Notes under the pieces: model-generated
Told to the model about the DNA's origin: nothing
Seen by the model: only the letters and a program-made list of their open reading frames with translations
Databases searched by the model: none
Position numbers and translations under genes: made by a program
Shown: piece by piece, positions 16,506 to 27,766 of the stretch
Layout of the letters: every line of letters begins with the position of its first letter
Position numbering within the stretch: position 1 is the stretch's first letter
Assembly (NCBI RefSeq): GCF_002743055.1
Contig: NZ_PDYM01000018.1
Coordinates: 1-58,550, forward strand
DNA: 58,550 bases
Direction: 5' to 3'
DNA from: Sporosarcina sp. P13
GTDB lineage: Bacteria > Bacillota > Bacilli > Bacillales_A > Planococcaceae

Positions 16506-17774
16506 ATGTTTAAATTTAATGACGAAAACGATAACCTGAGCTGTTCTTTTTGTGGTAAATCACAAGATCAAGTCCGCAAATTAGTGGCAGGTCAAGGTGT
16601 ATATATTTGTGATGAATGCGTTGAACTTTGTGCGGAAATCGTCGAAGAGGAAGTCGGTCTAGAAGAAGGCTTCGAACTGAAAGATGTTCCGAAACCAAGA
16701 GAGATCCAAAGCATCCTTGATGAATATATCATCGGGCAAGATCGCGCAAAGAAATCACTCGCTGTAGCTGTCTATAATCACTATAAACGAGTAAATTCAG
16801 GCAGTAAAATTGATGATGTAGAGCTAGCAAAATCGAATATCGTCTTGATTGGGCCAACAGGTAGCGGTAAAACTTTACTTGCGCAAACCTTAGCAAGAAT
16901 CTTGGACGTACCTTTCGCGATTGCAGATGCGACTTCTTTAACTGAAGCTGGTTATGTTGGGGAAGACGTAGAAAATATCCTTTTAAAATTAATTCAAGCA
17001 GCTGACTTCGATATCGAAAAAGCTGAAAAAGGAATTATCTACATTGACGAAATTGATAAAGTAGCTCGTAAGTCTGAAAACGCATCGATTACACGTGACG
17101 TGTCAGGTGAAGGCGTTCAGCAGGCATTGCTAAAAATCTTGGAAGGAACAGTAGCGAGCGTGCCACCACAAGGCGGTCGGAAGCATCCTCACCAGGAGTT
17201 TTTACAAATAGATACGACGAATATCTTGTTCGTTGTTGGTGGAGCATTTGACGGTATTGAAGATATCATTAAGCGCCGTATTGGACGTAAGGTCATTGGT
17301 TTTGGTACAGATCCGAACAAAGAAATCGATGAAAAAGAAAGCCTATTATCTAAATTAATTCCAGAAGATTTGCAAGCATTCGGCTTAATTCCGGAATTCA
17401 TCGGTCGTTTGCCTGTCATCGCTACATTGGATTCGTTGGATGTCGATACATTGTATCAAATCCTAACAGTTCCTAAAAACGCAATCGTTAAACAGTACCA
17501 AAAGATGGTGGAACTTGATGATGTAGCTCTTCGATTCGAAGAAGAGGCATTACTCGAAATAGCAAGTGAAGCAATCGCTCGTAAGACGGGTGCTCGTGGA
17601 TTGCGCTCAATTATCGAGAACATTATGTTAGACGTCATGTACGATTTACCATCTCTTGAAGAAGTAAAGGAATGTGTCATTACGAAGGATTCTGTCCTAG
17701 GTAAAGCAACTCCTATTCTTTATAAAGAAGATGGAACGATTTACGATATCGACAAAGAAAAAAATACCGCATAA
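16506..17774 (+). CDS. clpX: ATP-dependent Clp protease ATP-binding subunit ClpX
   Basis: A 422-residue AAA+ unfoldase. The N-terminal zinc-binding domain has cysteines 13, 16, 35 and 38. Walker A is GPTGSGKT (116-123), Walker B is IIYIDEID (about 177-184), and the ClpP-docking IGF loop is in RKVIGFGTD. It unfolds substrates and feeds them to ClpP. ATG 16506 is preceded by AGGGGTGA; an in-frame GTG at 16497 lies inside that site. The gene has its own terminator at 17789, so it is separated from lon. Confidence 0.98.
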   Translation: MFKFNDENDNLSCSFCGKSQDQVRKLVAGQGVYICDECVELCAEIVEEEVGLEEGFELKDVPKPREIQSILDEYIIGQDRAKKSLAVAVYNHYKRVNSGSKIDDVELAKSNIVLIGPTGSGKTLLAQTLARILDVPFAIADATSLTEAGYVGEDVENILLKLIQAADFDIEKAEKGIIYIDEIDKVARKSENASITRDVSGEGVQQALLKILEGTVASVPPQGGRKHPHQEFLQIDTTNILFVVGGAFDGIEDIIKRRIGRKVIGFGTDPNKEIDEKESLLSKLIPEDLQAFGLIPEFIGRLPVIATLDSLDVDTLYQILTVPKNAIVKQYQKMVELDDVALRFEEEALLEIASEAIARKTGARGLRSIIENIMLDVMYDLPSLEEVKECVITKDSVLGKATPILYKEDGTIYDIDKEKNTA

Positions 17775-17788
17775 CGCCGAAAAGGCAA

Positions 17789-17839
17789 AAAAAGCCGGCT
17801 CTACCGATGCGTACCTATACGCTAGGTAGTCGGCTTTTT
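17789..17839 (+). terminator. Terminator of clpX
   Basis: An AAAGCCG...CTACC arm pairs with GGTAG...CGGCTTTTT around a loop, with a clear T-run. Confidence 0.85.
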
Positions 17840-17902
17840 ACTTACATATGACTGCACTATTATGCAGTAAATACATACATATCTTATTGGAGGTGGCCAG
17901 CA

Positions 17903-20224
17903 ATGCCGAGTATTAAAAAAAATAACATACCTTTATTGCCACTCCGCGGAGTGATTGTTTATCCGACAATGGTACTACATATTGATGTGGGTAGAGAACG
18001 TTCGATTTACGCACTCGAACAAGCCGTGTCCGGGGATCACCAAGTGTTTTTAGCGATGCAGATGGATCTAAGCATAGAAAATCCTGAAATGGAAGATTTA
18101 CATCGCGTCGGTACATTAGCAACGATACAATCGATGACACAACTTCCTAATGGGACATATCGCGTCTTGATAGAAGGTTTGCATCGTGCGGAATGGGTTT
18201 CGTATGAGGAAGCAGATCTTTTCCCAGTTGTTAATATCGTAGGCTATGAAGAAAATCAGGAGAAAGATGCAGAAATAGAAGCATTGATGCGGACGTTACT
18301 TGAACAATTTAAGCGTTATGCGAAGAATAGTAAGCGTATTTCTGAAGAAACATTGAAAACGGCTTCGGAGATTTCAGATGCAGGACGGTTAGCAGATATG
18401 ATTGCATCAAATCTTCCGTTGAAATTGACAGCGAAACAAGAAGTTCTGGAAATGACAGATGTTCAGAAACGTCTGGATTGGCTTATTACTCGCATGTATA
18501 ACGAACAGGAAATTATGGAACTCGAGCAAAAGATTAATGAGCGAGTGAAAGAAGCGATGGAGCGTACGCAGAAAGAATTTTATTTGCGTGAGCAACTAAA
18601 AGCGATCCAGACAGAGCTTGGCGACAAAGACGGTAAAGGTCTTGAAGTAGCAGAATTGAAGCGGAAAATTGAAGAAGCTAATATGCCTGAAGATGTCAAA
18701 GAGGCGGCTGAACATGAGTTGGATCGTTTTGAAAAGATTCCTTCTATTTCTGCGGAAAGCGGTATTATCCGTACGTATATTGAATGGCTTATTACGTTAC
18801 CGTGGTCTTATGCAACTGTGGATCAGTTAGATTTGTCAAGATCAGAAGCTATCTTGGATCGTGATCATGAAGGTCTAGAAAATGTAAAAGAACGAATTTT
18901 AGAGTTTTTAGCTGTGCGTCAGATGACCAATTCACTGCGTGGACCAATCCTATGTTTAGATGGTCCACCGGGAGTTGGTAAAACTTCATTGGCGCGGTCA
19001 ATTGCGGAATCACTTGGCCGTAAATTTGTGCGTATATCACTTGGCGGTGTGCGGGATGAATCTGAAATTCGTGGTCATCGTCGGACATATGTCGGTGCGA
19101 TGCCAGGCCGTATTATTCAGAGTATGAAGACAGCGGGCACGATCAATCCAGTGTTTTTACTAGATGAAATTGATAAAATGTCCAATGACTTCCGAGGAGA
19201 TCCTTCGTCCGCTATGTTAGAGGTACTTGATCCAGAGCAAAATAGTACATTTAGTGATCACTATATAGAAGAGCCTTATGATCTATCGAATGTTCTTTTC
19301 ATTGCAACGTCGAATGACCTAGGGGCGATTCCAGGTCCATTACGTGATCGTATGGAAGTGATTTCGATTCCTGGATACACGGAACAAGAAAAACAATCGA
19401 TTGCTATTCGTCACTTAATTCCTAAGCAATTGAAGGAGCATGGACTGACGAAGTCTCAAGTGCGCTTCCAAGAACAAGCTGTGTTGGATCTTGTGCGTTA
19501 TTATACGCGTGAAGCGGGCGTTCGTTCATTGGAGCGCCAAGTGGCAAGTATATGCCGCAAAGCTGCACGACAAATCCTTGCCAAAGACAAGAAAAGTCTG
19601 ACGGTGAGCTCGAAAACATTGGAATCTTTGCTTGGTAAAAAACGCTTCCGATTTGGACAAGCTGAAACAGTTAACCAAGTCGGTATGGCTACAGGACTTG
19701 CGTATACAACGGTTGGTGGAGATACACTACAAATCGAGGTTTCTTTATCACCGGGTAAAGGGCAACTATTGCTGACTGGAAAACTCGGGGATGTCATGAA
19801 GGAATCTGCTCAGACGGCCTTATCTTATGTACGTTCAAAAGCAATGCAGTTTGACATTGAGCCGACGTTCCATGAAAAATGGGATATTCATATTCATGTT
19901 CCTGAAGGTGCTACACCGAAAGATGGACCTTCTGCTGGAATAACTATTGTTACCGCATTAGTTTCAGCATTAACAGAACGTCCTGTGCGCCGTGAAGTCG
20001 GTATGACGGGGGAAGTGACGTTGCGTGGACGTGTGCTGCCTATTGGTGGACTGAAGCAGAAGACGCTGAGTGCCCATCGTGCAGGCTTGCGAACGATTAT
20101 TATACCTAGTGACAATGAACGTGATCTAGATGATATACCAGAAAGTGTACGCGAAGAATTAACATTTAAACTCGTGTCGGATGCTCATGAAGTACTCGAT
20201 ATCGCTTTGGAGGAAAAGAAATGA
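17903..20224 (+). CDS. lon: ATP-dependent serine protease LonA
   Basis: A 773-residue protease with the full LonA layout: N-terminal substrate domain (about 8-200, starting [13 protein letters not shown]), coiled-coil linker, AAA+ module with Walker A GPPGVGKT (354-361) and Walker B FLLDEIDK, and a C-terminal protease domain. The catalytic serine is in PKDGPSAGI and the lysine in [12 protein letters not shown]. It degrades misfolded and regulatory proteins. GGAGG precedes ATG 17903. Its stop overlaps engB by ATGA. In Bacillus a lonB gene lies between clpX and lonA; none is present here. Confidence 0.98.
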   Translation: MPSIKKNNIPLLPLRGVIVYPTMVLHIDVGRERSIYALEQAVSGDHQVFLAMQMDLSIENPEMEDLHRVGTLATIQSMTQLPNGTYRVLIEGLHRAEWVSYEEADLFPVVNIVGYEENQEKDAEIEALMRTLLEQFKRYAKNSKRISEETLKTASEISDAGRLADMIASNLPLKLTAKQEVLEMTDVQKRLDWLITRMYNEQEIMELEQKINERVKEAMERTQKEFYLREQLKAIQTELGDKDGKGLEVAELKRKIEEANMPEDVKEAAEHELDRFEKIPSISAESGIIRTYIEWLITLPWSYATVDQLDLSRSEAILDRDHEGLENVKERILEFLAVRQMTNSLRGPILCLDGPPGVGKTSLARSIAESLGRKFVRISLGGVRDESEIRGHRRTYVGAMPGRIIQSMKTAGTINPVFLLDEIDKMSNDFRGDPSSAMLEVLDPEQNSTFSDHYIEEPYDLSNVLFIATSNDLGAIPGPLRDRMEVISIPGYTEQEKQSIAIRHLIPKQLKEHGLTKSQVRFQEQAVLDLVRYYTREAGVRSLERQVASICRKAARQILAKDKKSLTVSSKTLESLLGKKRFRFGQAETVNQVGMATGLAYTTVGGDTLQIEVSLSPGKGQLLLTGKLGDVMKESAQTALSYVRSKAMQFDIEPTFHEKWDIHIHVPEGATPKDGPSAGITIVTALVSALTERPVRREVGMTGEVTLRGRVLPIGGLKQKTLSAHRAGLRTIIIPSDNERDLDDIPESVREELTFKLVSDAHEVLDIALEEKK

Positions 20225-20802
20225 AAGTCCATAACGTAGAAATGATTATGAGTGCAGTTAGACCTGAACAATACCCAACGGAAGGCTATCCAGAATTTGC
20301 GTTAGCTGGGCGTTCGAATGTCGGGAAGTCATCATTTATTAATAAGATGATTGGTCGCAAAAGTTTGGCGCGTACTTCATCGAAGCCGGGAAAAACCCAA
20401 ACATTAAATTTTTATAAAATTGAAGAAAAATTATTTTTTGTCGATGTACCCGGTTACGGCTATGCGAAAGTGTCTAAATCAGAACGCGAAACATGGGGTG
20501 GAATGATTGAGCGTTATATTACTGGACGTGAAGAGTTACGTGCGGTCATTCAAATTGTCGACCTACGTCATCCGCCATCCAAAGATGACTGCATGATGTA
20601 CGATTTCTTAACACATTATAATATTCCCACCATCGTTATTGCGACAAAAGCTGATAAAATTCCTAAAGGTAAATGGGAAAAACATAAGAAAGTTGTGCGA
20701 ACTACATTGAATATGCAAAAACATCATCCACTCATCGCTTTTTCGTCTGAATTAGGATTAGGCATGGAAGAAGCATGGCGTGAAATCGAAAGCCGTATGT
20801 AA
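20221..20802 (+). CDS. engB: Ribosome biogenesis GTPase YsxC/EngB
   Basis: A 193-residue GTPase: G1 loop [10 protein letters not shown]2 threonines in [13 protein letters not shown]3 DVPGYGYAK and G4 TKAD in [12 protein letters not shown]. EngB helps late 50S subunit assembly and is usually essential. The start overlaps the lon stop by 4 bases and the GGAGG-type site is inside lon, so translation is coupled. The lon-engB pairing is conserved in Bacillota. A separate promoter for hemA begins after the stop. Confidence 0.98.
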   Translation: MKVHNVEMIMSAVRPEQYPTEGYPEFALAGRSNVGKSSFINKMIGRKSLARTSSKPGKTQTLNFYKIEEKLFFVDVPGYGYAKVSKSERETWGGMIERYITGREELRAVIQIVDLRHPPSKDDCMMYDFLTHYNIPTIVIATKADKIPKGKWEKHKKVVRTTLNMQKHHPLIAFSSELGLGMEEAWREIESRM

Positions 20803-20865
20803 CTTGATTCATGTGTAAGACAGTTATTGCTAAAAAATGACGTCAAACGATGTTCACAATTTGCA

Positions 20866-20895
20866 TTCTAAGCACATCACTATGTATGCTATAAT
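20866..20895 (+). promoter_or_regulatory. Promoter of hemA
   Basis: TATAAT (20890-20895) has an upstream TG, giving an extended -10. The -35 (TTCTAA, 18 bases away) is weak. No PerR-type box is evident. Confidence 0.55.
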
Positions 20896-20918
20896 GAGTG
20901 TAGGAAAAGATTTTTGAA

Positions 20919-20932
20919 AGGTGTGAGCACCT
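20919..20932 (+). promoter_or_regulatory. Small hairpin over the hemA ribosome site
   Basis: AGGTG (20919-20923), part of the ribosome site, pairs with CACCT (20928-20932) across a TGAG loop, directly before ATG 20934. Confidence 0.45.
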
Positions 20933-20933
20933 A

Positions 20934-22310
20934 ATGTATACAGTTGTTGTCGGTGTCAACCACCGAACCGCCCCTGTCGAAATTAGAGAGAAATTATCAT
21001 TTGTTGAAACTGAACTGCCACAAGCGATGCAAACGTTGCAACAGCAAAAGAGCATCTTGGAAAACATTATTATTTCCACTTGTAACCGTACAGAAATTTA
21101 TGCGGTCGTTGATCAGATTCATACAGGACGATATTATATAAAACGATTTCTTGCGGATTGGTTTTCTATTCCAATCGAAGAATTCTCCACGCACTTAATT
21201 ATTCATGAAGAAGATGGCGCAATTGAGCATTTACTACGTGTGACTGCAGGTATCGACTCCATGGTACTTGGTGAAACACAAATTCTTGGACAAGTCCGTA
21301 GCAGTTTCTTAGCTGCACAGGAAATTGGAACTACAGGTACCGTTTTCAATGAATTGTTTAAGCAAGCCATCACAACAGCGAAAAAAGCTCATACGGACAC
21401 TGCAATTGGCGAAAATGCCGTTTCTGTTTCGTATGCTGCTGTAGAACTCGGAAAGAAGATTTTCGGTTCATTGAAGAATAAACATATCGTCATCCTAGGT
21501 GCTGGTAAGATGGGTGAACTAGCGGTCAAAAACTTGCAAGGAAGCGGCGTAGGTAAGATCACTGTGATTAACCGTACGTTCTCCAAAGCAGAGTTGCTAG
21601 CTGCGAAGTTCGATGGTGAAGCGAAGTCTATGCAAGAGTTGCAATGTCTTTTGCTTGAAGCAGATATTCTAATTAGTTCAACGGGTTCAACCGACTATGT
21701 CATCGATTATGAACTCATGGGGTTCGTTGAGAAGTTACGTAAAGGGAAGCCTTTGTTCTTGGTAGATATCGCAGTTCCGCGCGACTTAGATCCGAAAATC
21801 GGTGATCTTGCAAACATGTTCTTGTACGATATTGACGATTTACAAGGAATTGTTGAAGAAAACCTAGCAGAACGCAAACGTGCAGCAGATGAAATTGGTC
21901 TAATGATTGAAAGCGAAGTCGTTGCTTTTAAAGAATGGCTATCGACACTTGGCGTAGTTCCAATGATTTCCGCATTGCGTAAAAAAGCAAGCCGCATCCA
22001 AAGTGAAACGATGCTCAGTATCGAAAACAAGATACCAGACTTAACAGAACGCGAAAAGAAAGTACTAAACAAACACACTAAATCCATCATCAATCAATTG
22101 CTTAAAGAACCGATTCTACAGGCGAAAGAGTTGTCTACTGACAAAAAGGCTGTAGAAAAACTAGCTCTATTCGAACAAATCTTTGGCATAGCAGAAGATG
22201 TAGTTGTAGAAAAAGAGCAGTTAGCCGTTCAAGCAAAGGAGCGCCTGCAAAAGCGTGCTGATGAAAAGAACAAAAAACTTAACGCAAACGAATTAAATTA
22301 CCTATACTAA
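20934..22310 (+). CDS. hemA: Glutamyl-tRNA reductase
   Basis: A 458-residue enzyme starting the C5 heme pathway; it reduces glutamyl-tRNA to glutamate-1-semialdehyde with NADPH. The nucleophile is Cys50 in [11 protein letters not shown], the N-terminus shows [15 protein letters not shown], and the NADPH domain carries [15 protein letters not shown] long C-terminal dimerisation helix ends in a Lys-rich tail. ATG 20934 is preceded by AAAGGTG, which can fold into a small hairpin. An unusual terminator-like hairpin follows at 22317, so hemX and the rest may be partly uncoupled from hemA. Confidence 0.98.
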   Translation: MYTVVVGVNHRTAPVEIREKLSFVETELPQAMQTLQQQKSILENIIISTCNRTEIYAVVDQIHTGRYYIKRFLADWFSIPIEEFSTHLIIHEEDGAIEHLLRVTAGIDSMVLGETQILGQVRSSFLAAQEIGTTGTVFNELFKQAITTAKKAHTDTAIGENAVSVSYAAVELGKKIFGSLKNKHIVILGAGKMGELAVKNLQGSGVGKITVINRTFSKAELLAAKFDGEAKSMQELQCLLLEADILISSTGSTDYVIDYELMGFVEKLRKGKPLFLVDIAVPRDLDPKIGDLANMFLYDIDDLQGIVEENLAERKRAADEIGLMIESEVVAFKEWLSTLGVVPMISALRKKASRIQSETMLSIENKIPDLTEREKKVLNKHTKSIINQLLKEPILQAKELSTDKKAVEKLALFEQIFGIAEDVVVEKEQLAVQAKERLQKRADEKNKKLNANELNYLY

Positions 22311-22316
22311 TTGACT

Positions 22317-22366
22317 GGTGGTTCTGTATCTGCTCTTTAACAAGAACGATACAGACCTCCTTTTTT
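22317..22366 (+). terminator. Terminator-like hairpin between hemA and hemX
   Basis: GGTTCTGTATC pairs with GATACAGACC (one bulge), followed by TCCTTTTTT. It is well formed and lies inside what is otherwise the hem operon. Confidence 0.75.
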
Positions 22367-22412
22367 ATTTGCGGATTTACTAGAACAACATTAGAAATAG
22401 ATAAAACCTTAA

Positions 22413-22444
22413 GCACTTATAAATTAGTTATACTTTTCAAGTGC
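22413..22444. promoter_or_regulatory. Inverted repeat and possible hemX promoter region
   Basis: GCACTT (22413-22418) and AAGTGC (22439-22444) flank a TATACT (22429-22434). No good -35 is seen. After the terminator at 22317 a second promoter is expected hereabouts; this is the best candidate. Confidence 0.3.
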
Positions 22445-22591
22445 GCTGAAGTGAGTGAGTGAACTTGATCCTTATCTTTTAAAACTACAGATGCAATCAT
22501 TTGCAGGAATACCCTCACATTTGAGACAATGTATAGGGAAAGATCGAAACGCAAAAAGAGAGGGTTCCGCTCGAAAGGTAGAGAATAACTT

Positions 22592-23422
22592 ATGGTGGAA
22601 TTGACAATGGCAAGGCTTCAGGAATTCATGATAGTCCTCTACGCCCTTGGTCTTGTCTTTTATCTAATAGACTACATCAAAAAACAAAAAGCCATGCAAC
22701 GCGTTGCATTTTGGCTAATCATCACCGTTTGGGTGACACAAACCACTATACTAGCACTGTACATCATCGAGATGAAACGCTTCCCAGTATTATCGTTAGT
22801 CGAAGGGATTTATTTTTACGTCTGGTTGCTAGTCACCTTATCTATCGTGTTCCAACTCATATACAAAGTAAACTTCATGGTTTTCTTTACGAACATCATC
22901 GGATTTGGGTTCTTAATGATTCACGTATTTTCAAATTTGAAATACTCAGCTTCGACAGTCGGAGATTCGCTTATATCCGAAGTATTATTTATTCACATTA
23001 CGACAGCGATCCTCTCATACGCTGTATTTGCCTTAGCATTTGTTTTTGCGGTCTTATATTTAATTGTCTATAAAGTATTAAAGAAGAAAAAGTGGACGAA
23101 ACGATTTTCAAGCCTCCCGAATTTACATCAGACGATGATGGGTATGAAAATGTCTATTTATACGGGCATCCCTATTTTATTCGTCAGTTTATTATTCGGC
23201 GTTCAGTGGGCATATGTCGCGCTTTCCGAATGGTCTGTGTGGGACGTTAAAATTATGGGTTCGTTCGCGGTATTACTGATCTATACATCCGTAGTGTATT
23301 TCAACTACAAAGGGAAACTGCAGTCAATGGAGTTTGCTTGGATGACGATTTTTGCATTTCTTTTAACAGTCGTAAATTTCTTTTTAGGCAGTACCCTGTC
23401 TCAATTTCATTTATGGATATAA
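22592..23422 (+). CDS. hemX: HemX, cytochrome c assembly-type membrane protein
   Basis: A 276-residue membrane protein with about eight hydrophobic helices, in the CcsA/CcmC-like family. In Bacillus, HemX limits the steady-state level of HemA. The start MVELTMARLQEFMIVLYALG resembles known HemX starts, so ATG 22592 is used; ATG 22607, with GGTGG before it, is an alternative. A weak AAAGG lies about 14 bases upstream. It is followed 15 bases later by hemC, so transcription continues into hemCDBL. Confidence 0.93.
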   Translation: MVELTMARLQEFMIVLYALGLVFYLIDYIKKQKAMQRVAFWLIITVWVTQTTILALYIIEMKRFPVLSLVEGIYFYVWLLVTLSIVFQLIYKVNFMVFFTNIIGFGFLMIHVFSNLKYSASTVGDSLISEVLFIHITTAILSYAVFALAFVFAVLYLIVYKVLKKKKWTKRFSSLPNLHQTMMGMKMSIYTGIPILFVSLLFGVQWAYVALSEWSVWDVKIMGSFAVLLIYTSVVYFNYKGKLQSMEFAWMTIFAFLLTVVNFFLGSTLSQFHLWI

Positions 23423-23437
23423 GGAAGGAAGTATATT

Positions 23438-24367
23438 GTGAGAAAAATTATTGTAGGTTCCCGTAGAAGTAAATTAGCAATTACACAAACTAATTGGTTC
23501 ATTGAGCAGATGAAGCAAGCTGGTGCACCATTTGAGTTTGAAGTCAAAGAAATCGTTACGAAAGGTGACCAGATTCTTGACGTCATGTTGTCGAAAGTCG
23601 GCGGTAAAGGATTATTCGTTAAAGAAATTCAACAAGCTCTTTTTGATAAAGAAATCGATTTTGCAGTACATAGCATGAAAGATATGCCTGCTGAAATTCC
23701 TGCTGGTTTAACAGTTGGTTGTATTCCGAAACGTGTGGATCCACGCGATGCTTATATCGCAAATGATCATGTTCGTTTCATGGACTTGCCTATTGGTGCA
23801 GTAGTCGGAACGTCAAGCTTACGTCGTAGTTCACAGCTATTGATGCTGCGTCCCGATCTTGAAATCAAATGGATCCGCGGTAACATCGATACGCGTTTGC
23901 GTAAAATGCGCGACGGCGAATATGACGCGATTCTTTTAGCAGCTGCTGGACTGAAGCGCATGGGCTGGGACGATGATATCGTTACGGAACATTTATCGCT
24001 TGACGACTGTATCCCAGCTGTTGGACAAGGTGCGTTGGCGATTGAGTGCCGTGAAGACGACGCTGAATTACTCCAAGAATTGTCTAAGCTAACAGATAAG
24101 AATACGTGGATAGAACTGCAAGCTGAACGTACTTTCTTAAATGAAATGGATGGTTCATGCCAAGTTCCGATCGCTGGATTTGCGACGTATGATGGAAATG
24201 AAGTAGAGCTGACAGGTTTCATTGCGTCTCCAGATGCGATTGAAGTCTTCCGTGAAACTGTGAAAGGAACAGACCCGGTTGCCGTTGGTAAAGAAGTGAG
24301 TAAGATTTTACGCGAACAAGGGGCCGCTGAAGTAATCGAGAAAGTGAAGGCGGAAATGGATGCGTAA
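23438..24367 (+). CDS. hemC: Porphobilinogen deaminase (hydroxymethylbilane synthase)
   Basis: A 309-residue enzyme joining four porphobilinogens. Visible are [12 protein letters not shown] at the N-terminus, [12 protein letters not shown] with the catalytic aspartate near 82, RRSSQLL, and Cys241 in [10 protein letters not shown], which holds the dipyrromethane cofactor. GTG 23438 has AAGGAAGG upstream. The end overlaps hemD by 8 bases, showing tight coupling. Confidence 0.98.
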   Translation: MRKIIVGSRRSKLAITQTNWFIEQMKQAGAPFEFEVKEIVTKGDQILDVMLSKVGGKGLFVKEIQQALFDKEIDFAVHSMKDMPAEIPAGLTVGCIPKRVDPRDAYIANDHVRFMDLPIGAVVGTSSLRRSSQLLMLRPDLEIKWIRGNIDTRLRKMRDGEYDAILLAAAGLKRMGWDDDIVTEHLSLDDCIPAVGQGALAIECREDDAELLQELSKLTDKNTWIELQAERTFLNEMDGSCQVPIAGFATYDGNEVELTGFIASPDAIEVFRETVKGTDPVAVGKEVSKILREQGAAEVIEKVKAEMDA

Positions 24368-25124
24368 AGCTCTACCGTTACTAGGGGAAACGGTAATTTT
24401 CACAGGTACCCCGAAATCTAAAGAAGCCGCTGATTTGGTTAAATCCTACGGTGGTACGCCGATTTCAATTCCATTGATTGAAGTGGAAGAAGTGAGTAAG
24501 AAAGCTGATTTACAAAAACTTCGACAAGCAATGAAAGCAGATTGGCTAATTTTTACTAGCCAATCTGCTGTTGCGGCATTCCGCGCGAAAATGCAACGTT
24601 ATGATGTGTCTTCAGGTACATTCAAAGGGAAAGTTGCAGCTGTCGGTACTAGGACAGCCGCTGCGCTTGATAAGCTTGGCTTTACGGTGTCGTTTATTCC
24701 GAGCGTTTTTAGTGCGGATGTCTTCGTTAAGCAGTTCAAGCCAAAAGAATCCGAGAAATTGCATGTCGTGTTTTTGAAAGGCTCGCTTGCAGGTAGTTTG
24801 ATTAGAGAACAATTACCATTCCATGTATCAGAGTGGACTGTGTATGAAACGAAAATTGCAACGAGTGAAATCGATAAACTCATTCGACAAATTACTCATA
24901 AAGATCAAGTGTCCGTATTATTTGCTAGTCCGTCTGCAGTCGAAGTGTTTTCTTCGCGCATAGCCCCGAAGACGACTTGGAGCGGTTTTACGATATGCGC
25001 GATCGGTCATGTGACAGAACGTGCATTGTTGAAAGTAGGCGCGCCTGTACACGTAAAACCTGAAACGTACACATTAGTAGAGCTAGTCCATGCGCTAGCT
25101 AAAGGAAAGGAAGTAATGAAATGA
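24360..25124 (+). CDS. hemD: Uroporphyrinogen-III synthase
   Basis: A 254-residue two-lobed enzyme that closes and inverts hydroxymethylbilane to uroporphyrinogen III. The family is poorly conserved; typical segments are [20 protein letters not shown] with [38 protein letters not shown] and the C-terminal [13 protein letters not shown]. Position between hemC and hemB with overlaps at both ends (8 and 4 bases) makes the identification firm. Confidence 0.95.
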   Translation: MRKALPLLGETVIFTGTPKSKEAADLVKSYGGTPISIPLIEVEEVSKKADLQKLRQAMKADWLIFTSQSAVAAFRAKMQRYDVSSGTFKGKVAAVGTRTAAALDKLGFTVSFIPSVFSADVFVKQFKPKESEKLHVVFLKGSLAGSLIREQLPFHVSEWTVYETKIATSEIDKLIRQITHKDQVSVLFASPSAVEVFSSRIAPKTTWSGFTICAIGHVTERALLKVGAPVHVKPETYTLVELVHALAKGKEVMK

Positions 25125-26101
25125 ATCCAGTAGAATTCAAGCGCCATCGCAGACTTCGTGCAAATGCAAACTTGCGCTCGATGGTGAGAGAGACAGAAGT
25201 AAAAGCAGCGGATTTCATTTATCCCATTTTTGTAACAGAAGGCGAGAACGTTCGTAATCCGATTGCGTCTATGCCTGGAATTGATCAGTTTTCAATTGAC
25301 CAATTCCTCCTAGAAACAGATGAAGTCGTTGCACTTGGCATTCCATCCATTATACTATTCGGTGTTCCAAACGAAAAGGACGCGCTTGGAACAGGTGCGT
25401 ATAGTGATGAAGGAATTATTCAGCGTGCGACTCGTGCCGTAAAAGAGCGCCATCCAGACCTTTTAGTAGTTGCGGATACTTGTCTATGCGAGTATACAGA
25501 CCACGGACATTGCGGTGTCGTTCATGGAGAAGATGTTGATAATGATGAAAGTCTCGTTCTGCTTGCGAAAACGGCGGTGAGCCAAGCACAAGCTGGAGCA
25601 GATATTATTGCACCATCGAATATGATGGACGGTTTCGTTGCTGCCATTCGTCAAGCGCTTGATGAAAATGGCTTTAAGCATATTCCTGTTATGTCGTATG
25701 CGGTGAAGTATGCTTCGGCTTATTATGGTCCATTCCGTGAAGCGGCAGGCTCGACTCCGCAGTTTGGAGATCGGAAAACATATCAAATGGATCCGGCGAA
25801 CCGTATGGAAGCGATGCGAGAAGCGGAATCTGATATTGTTGAAGGTGCAGACTTCTTAATCGTTAAGCCCGCGCTATCGTATTTAGATATTATCCGTGAT
25901 GTGAAGAATCATGTGCTATTGCCAGTCGTTGCGTATAACGTCAGTGGCGAATATGCAGTACTCAAAGCTGCAGCGTTAAACGGTTGGGTGGATGAAAAGA
26001 AAATTGTACTAGAAACGCTGACAAGTATGAAGCGTGCAGGCGCGGATATTATCATGACGTATCATGCAAAAGACGCCGCTCGCTGGTTGGAGGAGAAGTA
26101 A
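25121..26101 (+). CDS. hemB: Delta-aminolevulinic acid dehydratase
   Basis: A 326-residue enzyme condensing two 5-aminolevulinates to porphobilinogen. The zinc-binding cysteines are in [14 protein letters not shown], the two active-site lysines in [15 protein letters not shown] and around [12 protein letters not shown], so it is of the zinc-dependent type. It starts in an ATGA overlap with hemD and ends directly at the hemL start. Confidence 0.98.
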   Translation: MNPVEFKRHRRLRANANLRSMVRETEVKAADFIYPIFVTEGENVRNPIASMPGIDQFSIDQFLLETDEVVALGIPSIILFGVPNEKDALGTGAYSDEGIIQRATRAVKERHPDLLVVADTCLCEYTDHGHCGVVHGEDVDNDESLVLLAKTAVSQAQAGADIIAPSNMMDGFVAAIRQALDENGFKHIPVMSYAVKYASAYYGPFREAAGSTPQFGDRKTYQMDPANRMEAMREAESDIVEGADFLIVKPALSYLDIIRDVKNHVLLPVVAYNVSGEYAVLKAAALNGWVDEKKIVLETLTSMKRAGADIIMTYHAKDAARWLEEK

Positions 26102-27394
26102 TTGGGAAATAATTATTCGAAATCAGAACAAGCATTTAAACAGGCGGTAGAACTTATGCCTGGTGGTGTGAACTCTCCAGTTCGTGCATTCAAATCCGTC
26201 AATATGGATCCGATCTTCATGGAAAGTGGTAAAGGAGCCATCATCAAAGATATCGATGGCAATGAATATATCGACTATGTATTATCTTGGGGTCCACTTA
26301 TTTTAGGACATACGCATCCGGACGTTGTTGCAGCTATTCAAAAAGTTGCTGAAACAGGAACAAGCTTCGGAGCACCTACTTTACTTGAAAATGAACTAGC
26401 AGAACTTGTAATCGATCGTGTGCCTTCCATTGAAATGGTGCGTATGGTATCTTCAGGTACAGAGGCGACAATGAGTGCACTTCGTTTAGCTCGTGGCTAT
26501 ACGAAGCGTAATAAAATTTTGAAATTCGAAGGTTGCTATCATGGTCACGCAGATTCATTACTGATTAAAGCAGGATCTGGTGTGGCGACGTTAGGCTTGC
26601 CAGACAGCCCTGGTGTACCGGAATCAATCGCTTCAAACACGATTACTGTTCCTTATAATGATTTAGCGAGTGTCAAAGAAGCATTTGAACAATTTGGCGA
26701 AGATTTAGCAGGTGTTATTGTCGAACCGGTTGCAGGTAATATGGGCGTTGTTGGTCCGGAACACGGATTCTTACAAGGCTTACGTGAATTGACAGAAGCA
26801 AACGGGACATTATTGATTTTCGATGAAGTGATGACTGGATTCCGTGTTGGTTATAAATGTGCACAAGGCCACTTCGGCATCAAGCCCGATTTAACTTGTC
26901 TCGGTAAAGTAATCGGTGGTGGTTTGCCTGTTGGAGCTTACGGTGGGAAAAGAGAAATTATGGAACATGTGGCACCTGCAGGAACCGTTTATCAAGCAGG
27001 TACACTTTCTGGAAATCCACTAGCGATGACAGCAGGTATCGAAACGCTGAAGAAGCTAACACCTAAATCCTATGAGCGTTTCATTAAGTTAGGCGATCAA
27101 TTAGAAGAAGGTTTCCGTGCAGCGGCTACCGCAAATAATATTCCGCACACAGTCAATCGTGCAGGATCCATGATCGGCTTCTTCTTTACGAATGAACGCG
27201 TCTATAATTACGATAAAGCAAAATCCTCTGATCTAGAGTTGTTCGCAGAATATTACCGTTTAATGGCGGCAGAAGGTATTTTCCTACCTCCTTCCCAGTT
27301 TGAAGGAATGTTCTTGTCAGCGGCACATACTGAAGAGCATATTGCGAAAACAGTGGAAGCATTCCATACCGTGTTTGAGAAATTGAAGAGATAA
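26102..27394 (+). CDS. hemL: Glutamate-1-semialdehyde 2,1-aminomutase
   Basis: A 430-residue PLP enzyme making 5-aminolevulinate. The cofactor lysine lies in [29 protein letters not shown] at the N-terminus and [18 protein letters not shown] are family marks. TTG 26102 is the start: GGAGGAG lies just upstream and the codon follows the hemB stop without a gap. It is the last gene of the heme unit, followed by a perfect terminator at 27401. Confidence 0.98.
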   Translation: MGNNYSKSEQAFKQAVELMPGGVNSPVRAFKSVNMDPIFMESGKGAIIKDIDGNEYIDYVLSWGPLILGHTHPDVVAAIQKVAETGTSFGAPTLLENELAELVIDRVPSIEMVRMVSSGTEATMSALRLARGYTKRNKILKFEGCYHGHADSLLIKAGSGVATLGLPDSPGVPESIASNTITVPYNDLASVKEAFEQFGEDLAGVIVEPVAGNMGVVGPEHGFLQGLRELTEANGTLLIFDEVMTGFRVGYKCAQGHFGIKPDLTCLGKVIGGGLPVGAYGGKREIMEHVAPAGTVYQAGTLSGNPLAMTAGIETLKKLTPKSYERFIKLGDQLEEGFRAAATANNIPHTVNRAGSMIGFFFTNERVYNYDKAKSSDLELFAEYYRLMAAEGIFLPPSQFEGMFLSAAHTEEHIAKTVEAFHTVFEKLKR

Positions 27395-27400
27395 TTTGGA

Positions 27401-27433
27401 GCACCGGGCAGATATACTTGCCCGGTGCTTTTT
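27401..27433 (+). terminator. Terminator of the hem operon
   Basis: GCACCGGGCA pairs perfectly with TGCCCGGTGC across an 8-base loop, followed by TTTTT. Confidence 0.95.
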
Positions 27434-27451
27434 ATGTTCAATAAGTTGGAC

Positions 27452-27766
27452 GAATGGCGCTGTTCTAGCTGTGAATAGCGCGGTTGTCCTTTGGAATGGC
27501 GCGGCCCGGGCGTTGAATAGCGCGGTTTGCCTTTGGAATGGCGCGGCCCGGGCGTTGAATAGGGCGGTTGTCCTTTGGAATGGCGCGGCCCGAGCGTTGA
27601 ATAGGGCGGTTTGGCTTTGGAATGGCGCGGCCCGGGCGTTGAATAGGGCGGTTTGCCTCTGGAATGGCGCGGCCCGGGCGTTGAATGGCGCGGTTTGCCT
27701 TTGGAATGGCGCGTCTCGAGCGTTGAATAGCGCGGTGCAAGCCTGGAATAGCGCAATTGCTGTCAT
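27452..27766. repeat. Array of fifteen 21-bp repeats
   Basis: The core GAATRGSGC occurs 15 times at exactly 21-bp steps (27452, 27473, 27494 ... 27746). Two variants alternate, giving a 42-bp superunit: one has GGAATGGCGCGGCCCGGGCG, the other TGAATAGCGCGGTTTGCCTT. The array is far GC-richer than its surroundings. As 21 is a multiple of 3, several frames stay open (for example WNGAARALNSAV units on the plus strand) but none has a convincing start, so they are treated as by-products. Confidence 0.95.

Noticed and set aside
22711..23073. A 120-codon alternative frame inside hemX
   Set aside because: Out-of-frame shadow with unlikely composition; HemX in the main frame is clearly real.
27452..27766. 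Repeat array as a CRISPR
   Set aside because: There are no unique spacers of uniform length; the units are contiguous 21-bp repeats with two alternating variants, and no cas genes are present.
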